DNA from: Acidobacteriota bacterium
GTDB taxonomy: Bacteria > Acidobacteriota > Vicinamibacteria > Marinacidobacterales > Marinacidobacteraceae
Direction: 5' to 3'
Assembly: GCA_022826825.1 (NCBI GenBank)
Contig: JAJDUD010000056.1
Location: 1 to 64,000 of the forward strand
Length of the DNA: 64,000 bases
Part shown: piece after piece, positions 26,907 to 35,095 of the stretch
Layout: every line of letters begins with the position of its first letter
Position numbering within the stretch: the first letter of the stretch is position 1
Notes under the pieces: model-generated
The model's database searches: none
Seen by the model: only the letters and a program-made list of their open reading frames with translations
What the model was told of the DNA's origin: nothing
Made by a program: the position numbers and the translations under genes

Positions 26907-28466
26907 GTGCGGCTGGTTTTCGTGACCCCGCGGTTCGGGGCGGGAGACGCCACCCCGCCGGAACGGCTCGCCGCGGAGCTGGCCGGCCGGGCGCCCGGGG
27001 GCTGGCGAACCACCGTGGTTACCACGACGGCCGCCGGTGATTCCGAAGAAACGTTTCGGGAAGGGGAGTTCCAGGACCAGGGAGTCCGGGTGGTCCGTTT
27101 CCCGGTCCAGGGCTCCTCCGAGACGGATCCGGAAGGCCCGGCCGGCGCCGCCGACCTGACGTCTCCCGATCTGCTCCGCTACCTGCGCGAGCGGCCGGGG
27201 GACTACGACCTGCTCGTGCTGTTCGGCTCGTCTTCCATCTGTGCGGAGGCCGCGAGGCTGGATCCGGGACGAACCGTCCTGCTCCCCTTCGCCGATGAGG
27301 AGGCGGATGCCTCCCGAGGTTCAGAGATCTTCGAGCACCCCGCCGCCTTCGTCTTCGGAAGCGAAGCCGAGGAGATCCTGGTCCTGAAGCGCTATCAGGT
27401 GCACCGCCGCATGCGGGAGACCGTCGCGGGGACGCTGCTCCTGCCGCGCACTGCCGACGCGGCGGCCTTCCGGCGGCGCACCGGGTTGACCGGGCCGTAT
27501 CTGCTGGCAGCCGGACCGCTGGAGCCGGGCCGCGGCATCGAAGAACTGCTGCGGTTTTTCTCGACCTTCAAGGACCGCCATCCGGATACAGCGCTCGAGC
27601 TGGTCCTGATCGGGCCGGCGGTGCTCAAGGTCCCGAAGCGCCCGGACATCCGGGTCGTCGATCCCGAGAGCCCGCGGGAACGTCTCGACGCGGTGGGCGG
27701 CGCCGTGGTGGCCGTGATCCCCGAGCGTCTCGCTGCCTTTTCGACAACGGCGGCGGAGCCGTTTTCCCTCGGCGTCCCGATTCTGGTGAACGCTTCGGCC
27801 ACGGAACTCGCCGAGGAGTGCCGCGCTTCGGGCGGTGGCCTCTACTACCAGAACTACGACGAGTTCGAGCTCATTCTCGAACTGGGCCTGCGGGACCACT
27901 CCCTGTTCCCCCGGATGGGTGCCGCCGGCCGCGCGTTCCTGGAATCCCGCCACGACTGGGACTCGGTACTGGCGCGCTACGACCGCGCCTTCCGCAGCTT
28001 CGCGCGTCCCTCGCGGGGCGCCGCCGGTCCCGCGCCTGCCGTCGAGGCGGCTCCGCTGCCGGAGCAGCCAGCCCTCCCGAGCCCCGCGGATCCCGTCGAA
28101 ACAGCAGATCCCGACGCCGGGATGGAGGATTCGGCGGAAACCGACCCGGAGGAGGCCGCGGAAGTCACGTCAGCGCGGGGCGAACCCGAGCCGGAAGTCC
28201 CCGCGCCCGAGGTTGCGGCCGAGCCTGACGCAGAGACACCCGAGGAGATCGCGGAAGAGCCTTCGCCAGCCGAGACGCCCGACGACGTGCCCGAGACGGA
28301 GGTGGCGGAACCCGTGCCGGAGCCCGAGGCTGCGGAGGAGGCGCCGGCCGCGTCCGTCGAAGGGCAGGAGCCTCCCGAACCCGACGGCGCCGGCGAAGCG
28401 GACGAGACCGATTCCGGCGAGGACTCGGCCCTCCCCAGCTTCTTCCGCAGCTCGATCCGGGACTGA
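26907..28466 (+). CDS. Glycosyltransferase-like protein with long acidic tail
   Basis: 519 aa from GTG 26907, directly after the previous stop (26903-26905). VRLVFVTPRFGAGDATPPERL resembles the start of GT4-type glycosyltransferases; LLAAGPLEPGRGIEELLRFF and AAEPFSLGVPILVNASAT with SRHDWDSVLARYDRAF are the donor-binding half. From about residue 365 the chain becomes a Pro/Glu/Ala-rich disordered tail of about 150 residues, strongly acidic, ending LPSFFRSSIRD. The catalytic Glu-x7-Glu is not certain. Likely acts on cell-surface glycan synthesis together with the upstream protein. Confidence 0.8.
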   Translation: MRLVFVTPRFGAGDATPPERLAAELAGRAPGGWRTTVVTTTAAGDSEETFREGEFQDQGVRVVRFPVQGSSETDPEGPAGAADLTSPDLLRYLRERPGDYDLLVLFGSSSICAEAARLDPGRTVLLPFADEEADASRGSEIFEHPAAFVFGSEAEEILVLKRYQVHRRMRETVAGTLLLPRTADAAAFRRRTGLTGPYLLAAGPLEPGRGIEELLRFFSTFKDRHPDTALELVLIGPAVLKVPKRPDIRVVDPESPRERLDAVGGAVVAVIPERLAAFSTTAAEPFSLGVPILVNASATELAEECRASGGGLYYQNYDEFELILELGLRDHSLFPRMGAAGRAFLESRHDWDSVLARYDRAFRSFARPSRGAAGPAPAVEAAPLPEQPALPSPADPVETADPDAGMEDSAETDPEEAAEVTSARGEPEPEVPAPEVAAEPDAETPEEIAEEPSPAETPDDVPETEVAEPVPEPEAAEEAPAASVEGQEPPEPDGAGEADETDSGEDSALPSFFRSSIRD

Positions 28467-28480
28467 GCCGCCGCTACCGG

Positions 28481-30325
28481 CTACCGCGGAACGAGCGAGC
28501 GGGCCGCTCGGCGGAGCGCCGTTACCGCGTCCCGGAAGAGCTTCTGCGCGGTTTCGATGCCCTCGGGCCGATTCGCGCGTAGCCAGAGTTCCCGGAACCG
28601 CCGGGCGAGGTCGCGCTGCCGGTCGGCAAGCGCCGCCAGTTCCCCCGCCAGGCGGCGGTCCTCCGGTGAGCCGCTCCGTCCCGACTGACGGAAGCGGAGC
28701 GTGGCGAGGCCGCGTTCGGCCGCGAGGAGCGAAGCGTCCAGCGCCAAGCGCCACTCCGCGCCCGACCGCCCCGGGGGCAGGCCGCGAACCTCCGTCTCGG
28801 CGGCGAGGCCGGCGAGCGCCTCGCGCGTCGACTCCAGCGCGGCGCGCGCCGGCGCCCGCGCGCTCCTCCGCAGGCGGGTCTCGAAGAACACGGTCTTGAG
28901 CGGCGAATGGTTGAAATGCGGGAACCCGGTGTCGTGCAGCCTTCCGAGCCGGGTGGCGAACTCTCCGGAAAACCCGGAGACATCCCCCGCGACGTGTTCG
29001 GAGAACGCCGCGGCGAGTTCCTCCTCGGGCCGGTCCTCGTCTCCCCAGGCCGCTTCGGCGCCCGCCGCGATCGGGAAGAGCGAACCGCCGAACAGGTTGT
29101 AGTGGCCGCCGTCCCCCCAGTCGGTGACGATGAACCCGGAAGCCCCGAAGCGTTTCGCGGCGCGGGCGTGTCCCCGGATGTTGGGAAGGGAGGTGTCGAA
29201 GCGCGGAAACAGGCTCGTCCAGGACGAGGTGCCCGCGACGGTCAGGAAGTCGCGGCCCGCGTCCCGGAAGCGCCGCACCCGGTCGAAGTCGTGATCCGGC
29301 TCGTACCACCAGTCGGCCAGTGTGATGGAGGCATCGAGGAGGTCGAGGGCTTCCGGGTGGTCGGCGAGGACGTCCGCCCAGATCATGGGGCGCTTCCCGA
29401 GTTCGCGGGCCATTCCCGCAACCCGGTTCACGTGTCCCGCGAAGAGCGCCGCCGGTCCTTCGCGGTCCACCCGGCCGCGCGAGAGCCCCTTCCCGAGGTC
29501 CACCGGTTCGTCGCAGTTGAGGTGCGCCCACCCCGAACCGAAGTTGGGCAGGTATTCCTCCAGCATGTCCCGGAGCAGCGGGTACGTTCCCGGGGCCTCC
29601 GGCGAGACGGACCAGAGACGATCGGATTCCGCGAGGTGGCGGTACGGAGCTTTCTCCAGAATGCGGCGGAAGTGCCCGAACGTCTGGAGGCAGGGGACGA
29701 GTTCGACCCCGCACTCGCGGGCACAGGTGTCGAGTTCCCGGATTTCCGCCGCCGAATAGCCCCCCGAACCCGCGCCGATCTCGGGGTGCTTCTCGAACCG
29801 GAAGGTGTGCTCGGTGTAGAGGAACAGCTCGTTGTAGCGGAGGCGGGCCAGGACTCCGAGGAGCCAGCGGATGGTCTCCGGGCGGGGCACCTTGCCGCGC
29901 GAGATGTCGAGCAGGAAGCCGCGGCGGCGGAGCGCGGGGCTGTCCTGGACGTGAACGGCGGGGAGCCGGCCGTCCGGGGCGGCGAGCTGCGCCAGCGCTT
30001 CGGCCCCGTAGCGGAGTCCCGCGGGATCCCCTCGGAGTCGAACACCCGCCGCATCCACCCGAAGCTCGAAACCCTCGGGCTCGGAGCCGGTCTCCGACAG
30101 GACGACGTTCCCTGACGAGGTCGCCGGCGTACCGGAGACGGAGACCCCGACCCCGGCGCGCTGGCCGAGCCGGTCCGCCAGGAGCGCCAGCGCCCTCTCC
30201 TCCGCCGGGGAGCCGGTGTCGAGAAGAAGCCGGCTGCGGCTGTTCAGCGGAAACGTTCCCGGCAGGCGCTCGACCCGCCGCGGCGAGGGCAACAGCCGCG
30301 CGACGGGATCGTCCGGGCGGGCCAT
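28481..30325 (-). CDS. GH20-family beta-N-acetylhexosaminidase-like glycosidase
   Basis: 614 aa. A GH20b-like N-terminal domain precedes the barrel, which begins RRRGFLLDISRGKVPRPETI. The catalytic Asp-Glu pair is Asp272-Glu273 in AHLNCDEPVD, the position used in substrate-assisted hydrolysis. TEHTFRFEKHPEIG and PCLQTFGHFRRI lie before it. A helical C-terminal domain follows. No signal peptide is seen, so it may act in the cytoplasm on imported amino-sugar glycans. Convergent with the glycosyltransferase gene and divergent from rpiA. Confidence 0.88.
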   Translation of the reverse strand: MARPDDPVARLLPSPRRVERLPGTFPLNSRSRLLLDTGSPAEERALALLADRLGQRAGVGVSVSGTPATSSGNVVLSETGSEPEGFELRVDAAGVRLRGDPAGLRYGAEALAQLAAPDGRLPAVHVQDSPALRRRGFLLDISRGKVPRPETIRWLLGVLARLRYNELFLYTEHTFRFEKHPEIGAGSGGYSAAEIRELDTCARECGVELVPCLQTFGHFRRILEKAPYRHLAESDRLWSVSPEAPGTYPLLRDMLEEYLPNFGSGWAHLNCDEPVDLGKGLSRGRVDREGPAALFAGHVNRVAGMARELGKRPMIWADVLADHPEALDLLDASITLADWWYEPDHDFDRVRRFRDAGRDFLTVAGTSSWTSLFPRFDTSLPNIRGHARAAKRFGASGFIVTDWGDGGHYNLFGGSLFPIAAGAEAAWGDEDRPEEELAAAFSEHVAGDVSGFSGEFATRLGRLHDTGFPHFNHSPLKTVFFETRLRRSARAPARAALESTREALAGLAAETEVRGLPPGRSGAEWRLALDASLLAAERGLATLRFRQSGRSGSPEDRRLAGELAALADRQRDLARRFRELWLRANRPEGIETAQKLFRDAVTALRRAARSLVPR

Positions 30326-30359
30326 CCACCCACTCTACCGTTGGTATCTTTCGGGCGCT

Positions 30360-31034
30360 TTGAGCAACTGGCAGATCGCCGTGCGGGCCGCCGCGTGGGC
30401 GGAAACCGGGATGGTGATCGGCCTCGGGACCGGCCGGGCGGCGGCCGGCTTCGTGCGCGAACTCGGGGAACGGGTGCGGAACGGGTTGCAGATCCGCGGA
30501 ATCCCCACCTCCCGCGCCACCGAGTCGCTGGCCCGCTCGCTGGGAATCCCGTTGATCGGGTTCGATGCGGTGGGCGCCGTGGACCTGGCGGTGGACGGCG
30601 CCGATGAGGTGGATCCGGACCTCAACCTCATCAAGGGGCACGGTGGAGCCCTGGTGCGGGAGCGGGTGGTGGCGGCCGCGGCGTCCCGATTCGTGGTGCT
30701 GGTGGGTCCGGAGAAGCTCTCGCACCGGCTCGGCGCCCAGCGGTCCGTCCCGGTGGAGGCGATCCCCTTCGCGGCGCCCCAGGTGCGAAGAGCCCTCGAG
30801 CGGATGGGGGCGGAGGCCAGGATCCGCGTCGAGTCCGAAGGGACTCCGTTCGTCACCGACAACCAGAACCTGCTCGTCAACGCCTCCTTCGGCGAAATCG
30901 CCGATCCCGCGGCGCTGCACCGGGAGATTCGGGACATTCCGGGGGTCCTCGATTCGGGGCTCTTCGCCGGAATGGCCGACGAGGTGCTCGTCGAGGGCCA
31001 GGCGCTTCCGGCGCCGGGCGCGGCCGCTTCGTGA
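30360..31034 (+). CDS. rpiA: Ribose-5-phosphate isomerase A
   Basis: 224 aa using a TTG start at 30360 (SNWQIAVRAAAWAETGMVIG); upstream in-frame codons overlap the GH20 gene. GLGTGRAAAGF is the phosphate-binding loop, DLAVDGADEVDPDLNLIKG the catalytic Asp segment and GGALVRERVVA the Lys/Arg region. It interconverts ribulose and ribose 5-phosphate, feeding PRPP for the purine genes nearby. The end overlaps the next gene by GTGA. Confidence 0.94.
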   Translation: MSNWQIAVRAAAWAETGMVIGLGTGRAAAGFVRELGERVRNGLQIRGIPTSRATESLARSLGIPLIGFDAVGAVDLAVDGADEVDPDLNLIKGHGGALVRERVVAAAASRFVVLVGPEKLSHRLGAQRSVPVEAIPFAAPQVRRALERMGAEARIRVESEGTPFVTDNQNLLVNASFGEIADPAALHREIRDIPGVLDSGLFAGMADEVLVEGQALPAPGAAAS

Positions 31035-31765
31035 AGGGCGTCGCGATCTCGTTTCGCGAGGTCGTCAAGAGTTTCGACGAAAAGCTCGTTCTGGACCGGG
31101 TGTCGCTCGACGTGTCGCCCGGAGAGGTCCTGGTCCTGCTCGGCCGGAGCGGTTGCGGCAAGACGACCCTCCTCCGGCTCGTCAACCGGCTGGTGGACGC
31201 CGACGGCGGCGCGGTGTACGTCGGCGGCCGCGAAGTGACCGACTGGGACCCGGTCGAACTCCGGCGGGGGATCGGGTACGCCATCCAGGGGGTGGGACTG
31301 CTGCCCCATCTCAGCGTGGGCGACAACGTTTCCCTCGTGCCCCGGCTACTCGGCTGGAACCCGGAGCGCCGCCGGGAACGCGCGGCGGAGATGCTGCGGC
31401 TCGTCGGCCTCGATCCCCGGGAGCACGGGGATCGCCGTCCGGACCAGCTCTCGGGCGGACAGCGCCAGCGCGTGGGCGTGGCGCGCGCCCTGGCGGCCGA
31501 TCCGCAGGCGCTGCTCATGGACGAGCCCTTCGGCGCCGTGGACCCGATCGGGCGCCGCAGCCTGCAGGAGGAGTTTCGGTCGCTGTCCCGGGAACTCGGG
31601 AAGACGGTGCTCTTCGTGACCCACGACGTCACGGAGGCCTTCCGGCTGGCCGACCGGATCGCGGTGGTGGCCGACGGCGGGATCCGCCAGGTGGGGACGC
31701 CGGGCGAGATCGCGGACGCTCCTGCCGACGCCCTGGTGCGCGGCCTGATCGAGGGCGCCGCATGA
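31031..31765 (+). CDS. Osmoprotectant ABC transporter ATP-binding protein (OpuCA/ProV-like)
   Basis: 244 aa. Walker A GRSGCGKTT, signature LSGGQRQRVGVARAL, Walker B LLMDEPFGAVDP and the switch His in FVTHDVTEA are all intact. IGYAIQGVGLLPHLSVGDNV is characteristic of quaternary-amine transporters. No C-terminal CBS domains. GTG start overlaps rpiA, and the stop overlaps the permease gene (ATGA). Part of a three-gene betaine/choline-type uptake system. Confidence 0.92.
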   Translation: MKGVAISFREVVKSFDEKLVLDRVSLDVSPGEVLVLLGRSGCGKTTLLRLVNRLVDADGGAVYVGGREVTDWDPVELRRGIGYAIQGVGLLPHLSVGDNVSLVPRLLGWNPERRRERAAEMLRLVGLDPREHGDRRPDQLSGGQRQRVGVARALAADPQALLMDEPFGAVDPIGRRSLQEEFRSLSRELGKTVLFVTHDVTEAFRLADRIAVVADGGIRQVGTPGEIADAPADALVRGLIEGAA

Positions 31766-32412
31766 GCTTCCTCGAGTTCCTTGCCGGCCGCTGGACCGAG
31801 ATTCTCGGCCTCACGCTGGAACACGTGGTGCTGGTGGTGATCTCCACGGTCGCCGGAGTGTTGATCGCGGTGCCCCTCGGGCTGGCGATCACCCGCATCC
31901 CCGCCCTCGGCCGTCCGGTGCTCGGGTTCGCGGGGGTTATCCAGACCGTGCCCTCGCTCGCGCTGTTCGGGCTCCTGATTCCGCTGCCCCTCATCGGCGG
32001 GATCGGCAGCCGGACCGCGATCATCGCCCTGGTTCTCTACGCGCTCCTGCCCATCCTCCGGAACACGGTGACCGGCGTGCGCCAGGTGGACCCGGCCATC
32101 CTGGACGCCGCGAACGGGATGGGCATGACCGACTGGCAGCGGCTCACGCTCGTCGAGGTGCCCCTCGCGCTGCCGTCCATCTTCTCGGGGATCCGTATCG
32201 CGACGGTGGTCGGGGTGGGCCTCGTGACGATCGCCGCCGCGGTCGGCGCCGGCGGGCTCGGATCGCTGATCTTCCGGGGCCTCGCGATGCTCGATTCCCG
32301 GCTCCTCTTCGCCGGGGCGATACCCTCGGCAATCCTCGCGTTGCTCGCGGACGCCGGGCTCGCGATGCTCGAGGCGCGGCTCGTGGCCTCGCGCGGGGCG
32401 CCCGCATCATGA
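31762..32412 (+). CDS. Osmoprotectant ABC transporter permease (OpuCB-like)
   Basis: 216 aa integral membrane protein with about five or six hydrophobic segments. The EAA-type loop is ILDAANGMGMTDWQRLTLVE. It starts at ATG 31762 and overlaps both neighbours by 4 nt. Only one permease gene is present, which would form a homodimer with two copies of the ATPase. Confidence 0.92.
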   Translation: MSFLEFLAGRWTEILGLTLEHVVLVVISTVAGVLIAVPLGLAITRIPALGRPVLGFAGVIQTVPSLALFGLLIPLPLIGGIGSRTAIIALVLYALLPILRNTVTGVRQVDPAILDAANGMGMTDWQRLTLVEVPLALPSIFSGIRIATVVGVGLVTIAAAVGAGGLGSLIFRGLAMLDSRLLFAGAIPSAILALLADAGLAMLEARLVASRGAPAS

Positions 32413-33311
32413 ACGAAGCCATGCGCCGCCGCCGTTTTCTGAGCAGGACCCTTGGTGCGCCGGCGGCGCTCCTGACTTCCGGACTGGGGGGCTTGGGGTG
32501 CGGCCCCGGCGGTCCGTCGGCGGTCCTCGGCGCAAAGACGTATTCGGAACAGATCATCCTGGGCGAACTGCTGGCCCGGCTGCTCCGGGCTTCCGGCCTG
32601 GCGGTCACCGAGCGGTTCCAGATGCAGACGTTCGTCCTCCACACCGCCATCGTGAACGGCGATCTCGACTGCTACATCGAATACACCGGAACGACCTATT
32701 CCGCGATCATGCACGAGACGTTCGTGGCGGGACAGACCGCGGAGGAGATCTACGAACGGGTGAAGGAGCTCTATCGGGAGCGCTTCGACCTGCGGCTCGG
32801 GCCCCCGATCGGCTTTGCGAACGACTACGTCATCGCCGTCCCGCGGGACTTCGCAAGGGAAAGGGGCCTCACGACGATCTCCGATCTGGCCCGGATCTCG
32901 GACTACCTCTTCGTCGCCGGCTACCCGTTCTTCGAAAGGGCCGACGGGCTGCGCGGGATGATGGACCACTACGGGTTCCGTGAGGCGCCGGAGTCCATCG
33001 AGGTCGAGGTGGACATGGTTTTCCAGGTCATGGAGGCCGGTCAGGCCGACGTGGCGGTGGGGAACTCCACCGATGGCCGACTCGCCAAGCTGGACCTGCT
33101 CGTCCTCGAGGACGACCTCCGCTGGTTCCCCCCCTACGAGTCGGCGCTCGTCTACCGGCCGGACGCCCACCCGGCGGTGGCGGACCTGGCGGAGCGCCTC
33201 GGCGGCGCGATCAGCACCGAGACGATGCGGGCGCTCAACCGCCGCGTGGACGTGGACGGCGAACAGCCGGCCGATGTGGCCGCCGACTTCTTCGCGACAC
33301 TCGTGAGCTGA
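32409..33311 (+). CDS. Osmoprotectant ABC transporter substrate-binding lipoprotein (OpuCC-like)
   Basis: 300 aa. The N-terminus has RRRRFLSRTLG, Tat-like in look, and a lipobox ending LGGLGC. AVLGAKTYSEQIILGELLA and YIEYTGTTYSAIMHE are the glycine betaine-binding domain marks, with VAVGNSTDGRLAKLDL later. It captures compatible solutes outside the membrane for the linked permease. ATG overlaps the permease stop. Confidence 0.9.
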   Translation: MNEAMRRRRFLSRTLGAPAALLTSGLGGLGCGPGGPSAVLGAKTYSEQIILGELLARLLRASGLAVTERFQMQTFVLHTAIVNGDLDCYIEYTGTTYSAIMHETFVAGQTAEEIYERVKELYRERFDLRLGPPIGFANDYVIAVPRDFARERGLTTISDLARISDYLFVAGYPFFERADGLRGMMDHYGFREAPESIEVEVDMVFQVMEAGQADVAVGNSTDGRLAKLDLLVLEDDLRWFPPYESALVYRPDAHPAVADLAERLGGAISTETMRALNRRVDVDGEQPADVAADFFATLVS

Positions 33312-33339
33312 ACGAGCCGACGAGTCGGCCAGGCGCCCT

Positions 33340-33650
33340 GATGGCGCCGCCGGCTTGGAACGCCGACCTCTGGTCGGCACAGCGGGCCGAAGGCCCGCGG
33401 ACGACGTACAGCTATTCGCCTTGGGCGGCTCCGGCTCCGGAACCTGCAGTCTGTCGCGCTGCACCGAGGGACGAGTCCCGTCGGGCAGGTCAGCGCTGCG
33501 CCGTGCGCGGTGCAGAGCACCGCGCTTGCCGACCGGAGGTCGGCGTTCCAAGCCGGCGGAACCATCTGGCGGACCAACTCGACGCGCCTTGCGGCCCTGC
33601 GGGCCGCGTGCCGACCGGAGGTCGGCGTTCCGAGCCGTTTCCGCCACTTC
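33340..33650. repeat. Cluster of dispersed palindromic repeats
   Basis: Contains GGAACGCCGACCTCTGGTCGGC (about 33357-33377), GCGGGCCGAAGGCCCGC, two copies of GCCGACCGGAGGTCGGC with GTTCCAAGCCGG or GTTCCGAGCCG, and GCGGCCCTGCGGGCCGC. Fills the gap between the osmoprotectant operon and the Phd/PIN pair; no gene seen. Confidence 0.85.
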
Positions 33651-33709
33651 CATACCTCGTGGCTCGGGAATTCCGCAGGATTTGCGGGATATCACGCTAG
33701 AATGGCGTG

Positions 33710-34000
33710 ATGGTTCACGCCAGTATTACCGAAGCGCGAAATGGCTTCAGCGGCCTCCTGAAACACGTGCGGCAGGGCGAGAGCGTTCTCATCACGGACC
33801 GCGGCAAACCCGTGGCCCGCCTCGAGCCCTGCCTGGCGTCGGACGATCCACGGATCGCGCGGCTCGAGGCCGAGGGCGTTCTGAGTCCTCCGCGGGAGAA
33901 ACTGGATCTCGAGGGGTTCCTGAAGGTCCGATTGCCCCGGTTGCCCGACGGCGTTCGCGCCAGCGACGCCGTGACCGCGGACCGGGACGAGGGCTGGTGA
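33710..34000 (+). CDS. Phd/YefM-family antitoxin
   Basis: 96 aa. MVHASITEARNGFSGLLKHV then GESVLITDRGKPVARLEP is the DNA-binding N-terminal fold of Phd/YefM antitoxins. The C-terminal part (DDPRIARLEAEGVLSPPRE through EGW) is the toxin-binding tail. A GTG directly before the ATG is an alternative start. Its end overlaps the PIN-domain gene by GTGA, so the two are translated together. Confidence 0.9.
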   Translation: MVHASITEARNGFSGLLKHVRQGESVLITDRGKPVARLEPCLASDDPRIARLEAEGVLSPPREKLDLEGFLKVRLPRLPDGVRASDAVTADRDEGW

Positions 34001-34416
34001 AGTACTGGGACAGCTCTGCGCTCGTTTCGCTGATGATCGCGGAAGCCGCGACCGCCGAGCGCCGCGCCCTTCTGGGCTCCGACCCGGAGGTCGTGACCTG
34101 GTGGGGGAGTTCGGTCGAATGCGCCTCGGCGTTCCACCGCATCAACCGGGAGCGCCGCCTGGGCGCGACACGGATGCTCCGGTCGTTCGGGCAGCTCCAG
34201 GCTCTCGCGGCGGCCTGGCGGGAGGTCGCCCCCTCGGAGCGTCTTCGCCGCCGGGCCGTGCGCCTGCTCGGCGTACACCCACTTCGCGCTGCCGATGCGC
34301 TGCAACTGGCCGCGGCGCTGCGCGCTGCCGAGGAGGATCCGGACCTCCTCGAATTCGTGTGCGGCGACGCGCGCCTCGCCGAGGCCGCGCGGCGCGAGGG
34401 GTTCACGGTCCGCTGA
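33997..34416 (+). CDS. vapC: VapC-like PIN-domain toxin
   Basis: 139 aa, GTG start. Acidic PIN residues are in place: Asp4 (YWDSSALVSL), a Glu in SSVECASAF, Asp in AADALQLAAAL, and a later Asp in FVCGDARLAEAA. PIN toxins are magnesium-dependent RNases, many cutting tRNA. Paired with the upstream Phd/YefM antitoxin. The end overlaps the convergent lipoprotein gene by 14 nt. Confidence 0.9.
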   Translation: MKYWDSSALVSLMIAEAATAERRALLGSDPEVVTWWGSSVECASAFHRINRERRLGATRMLRSFGQLQALAAAWREVAPSERLRRRAVRLLGVHPLRAADALQLAAALRAAEEDPDLLEFVCGDARLAEAARREGFTVR

Positions 34417-35092
34417 CCGGGTCCGCCCTTCCCCGCCTCAGGCGCCGCCGTCCCTCCAGCACCAGCAGCGCCAGGCCGGTCCCGACGATCGCGAACGCGA
34501 TGAGCGCGCTTCGCAGGACGATGCGCGCGGTGGCGGCGAAGACGCTGGTCCCGTCCGTGCGGACGCGGACTTCGAGTCCCTCGCCGAGGAGCTGATCGAG
34601 CGGGCGGCCCCAGGAGAGGACATTGCCCCGCTGGAGGGGACCGTCGCTGTTGTGCTCCACGATCCTGCCTTCGGTGCGCACCCGGATTTCGACGTGTTCG
34701 CCGGGCCGGGGAGAAGCCGCCGGCCGCGGCGCGATGGTCATGGCGAGGTCGAAGCCGCCGTCCGGCGTTTCCCGGTAGGTGCAGTCGCGCCGGAGGAGGG
34801 GCGCCGCACAGAGCGCCGTGACCGAGTCGAACCGGACCTCCGCTTCGACTTGGCCGCGCCGTCCGGCGCGGGTCTGGACCAGGGTCAGCCCCTCCGCGGA
34901 GAGCCCGTTCGAGAGGGCGAGCGAGGCATCCTCCGTGCCGCTTTCGGGAAGCAGGTCCGCGGCAAGACGGATGACCGAGGCGCCCGACCCGTCGAGGGCG
35001 AGCCGGTGGTGCTCCTCCCACGCCGCCGGCGCACACGCGAGGCCGGCCGCCAGGATCAGCGCCGATCCGGCCCGCCCGTAGAATCCGCGCCA
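34403..35092 (-). CDS. Exported lipoprotein-like protein with C-terminal membrane anchor (start uncertain)
   Basis: About 229 residues in a frame that begins RWRGFYGRAGSALILAAGLA with Cys next, a likely signal peptide. An ectodomain of beta character follows (HHRLALDGSGASVIRLAADL, GEHVEIRVRTEGRIVEHNS). Near the C-terminus is one membrane helix (ALIAFAIVGTGLALLVLEG) and a basic stop (RRRLRRG). The layout recalls LppM/DUF3153 proteins. There is no ATG, GTG or TTG at the expected place; the nearest possible start would overlap the divergent polA gene. Coordinates at the 5' end are therefore approximate. Confidence 0.6.
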   Translation of the reverse strand, partial: WRGFYGRAGSALILAAGLACAPAAWEEHHRLALDGSGASVIRLAADLLPESGTEDASLALSNGLSAEGLTLVQTRAGRRGQVEAEVRFDSVTALCAAPLLRRDCTYRETPDGGFDLAMTIAPRPAASPRPGEHVEIRVRTEGRIVEHNSDGPLQRGNVLSWGRPLDQLLGEGLEVRVRTDGTSVFAATARIVLRSALIAFAIVGTGLALLVLEGRRRLRRGRADPVSGP

Positions 35093-35095
35093 CCG

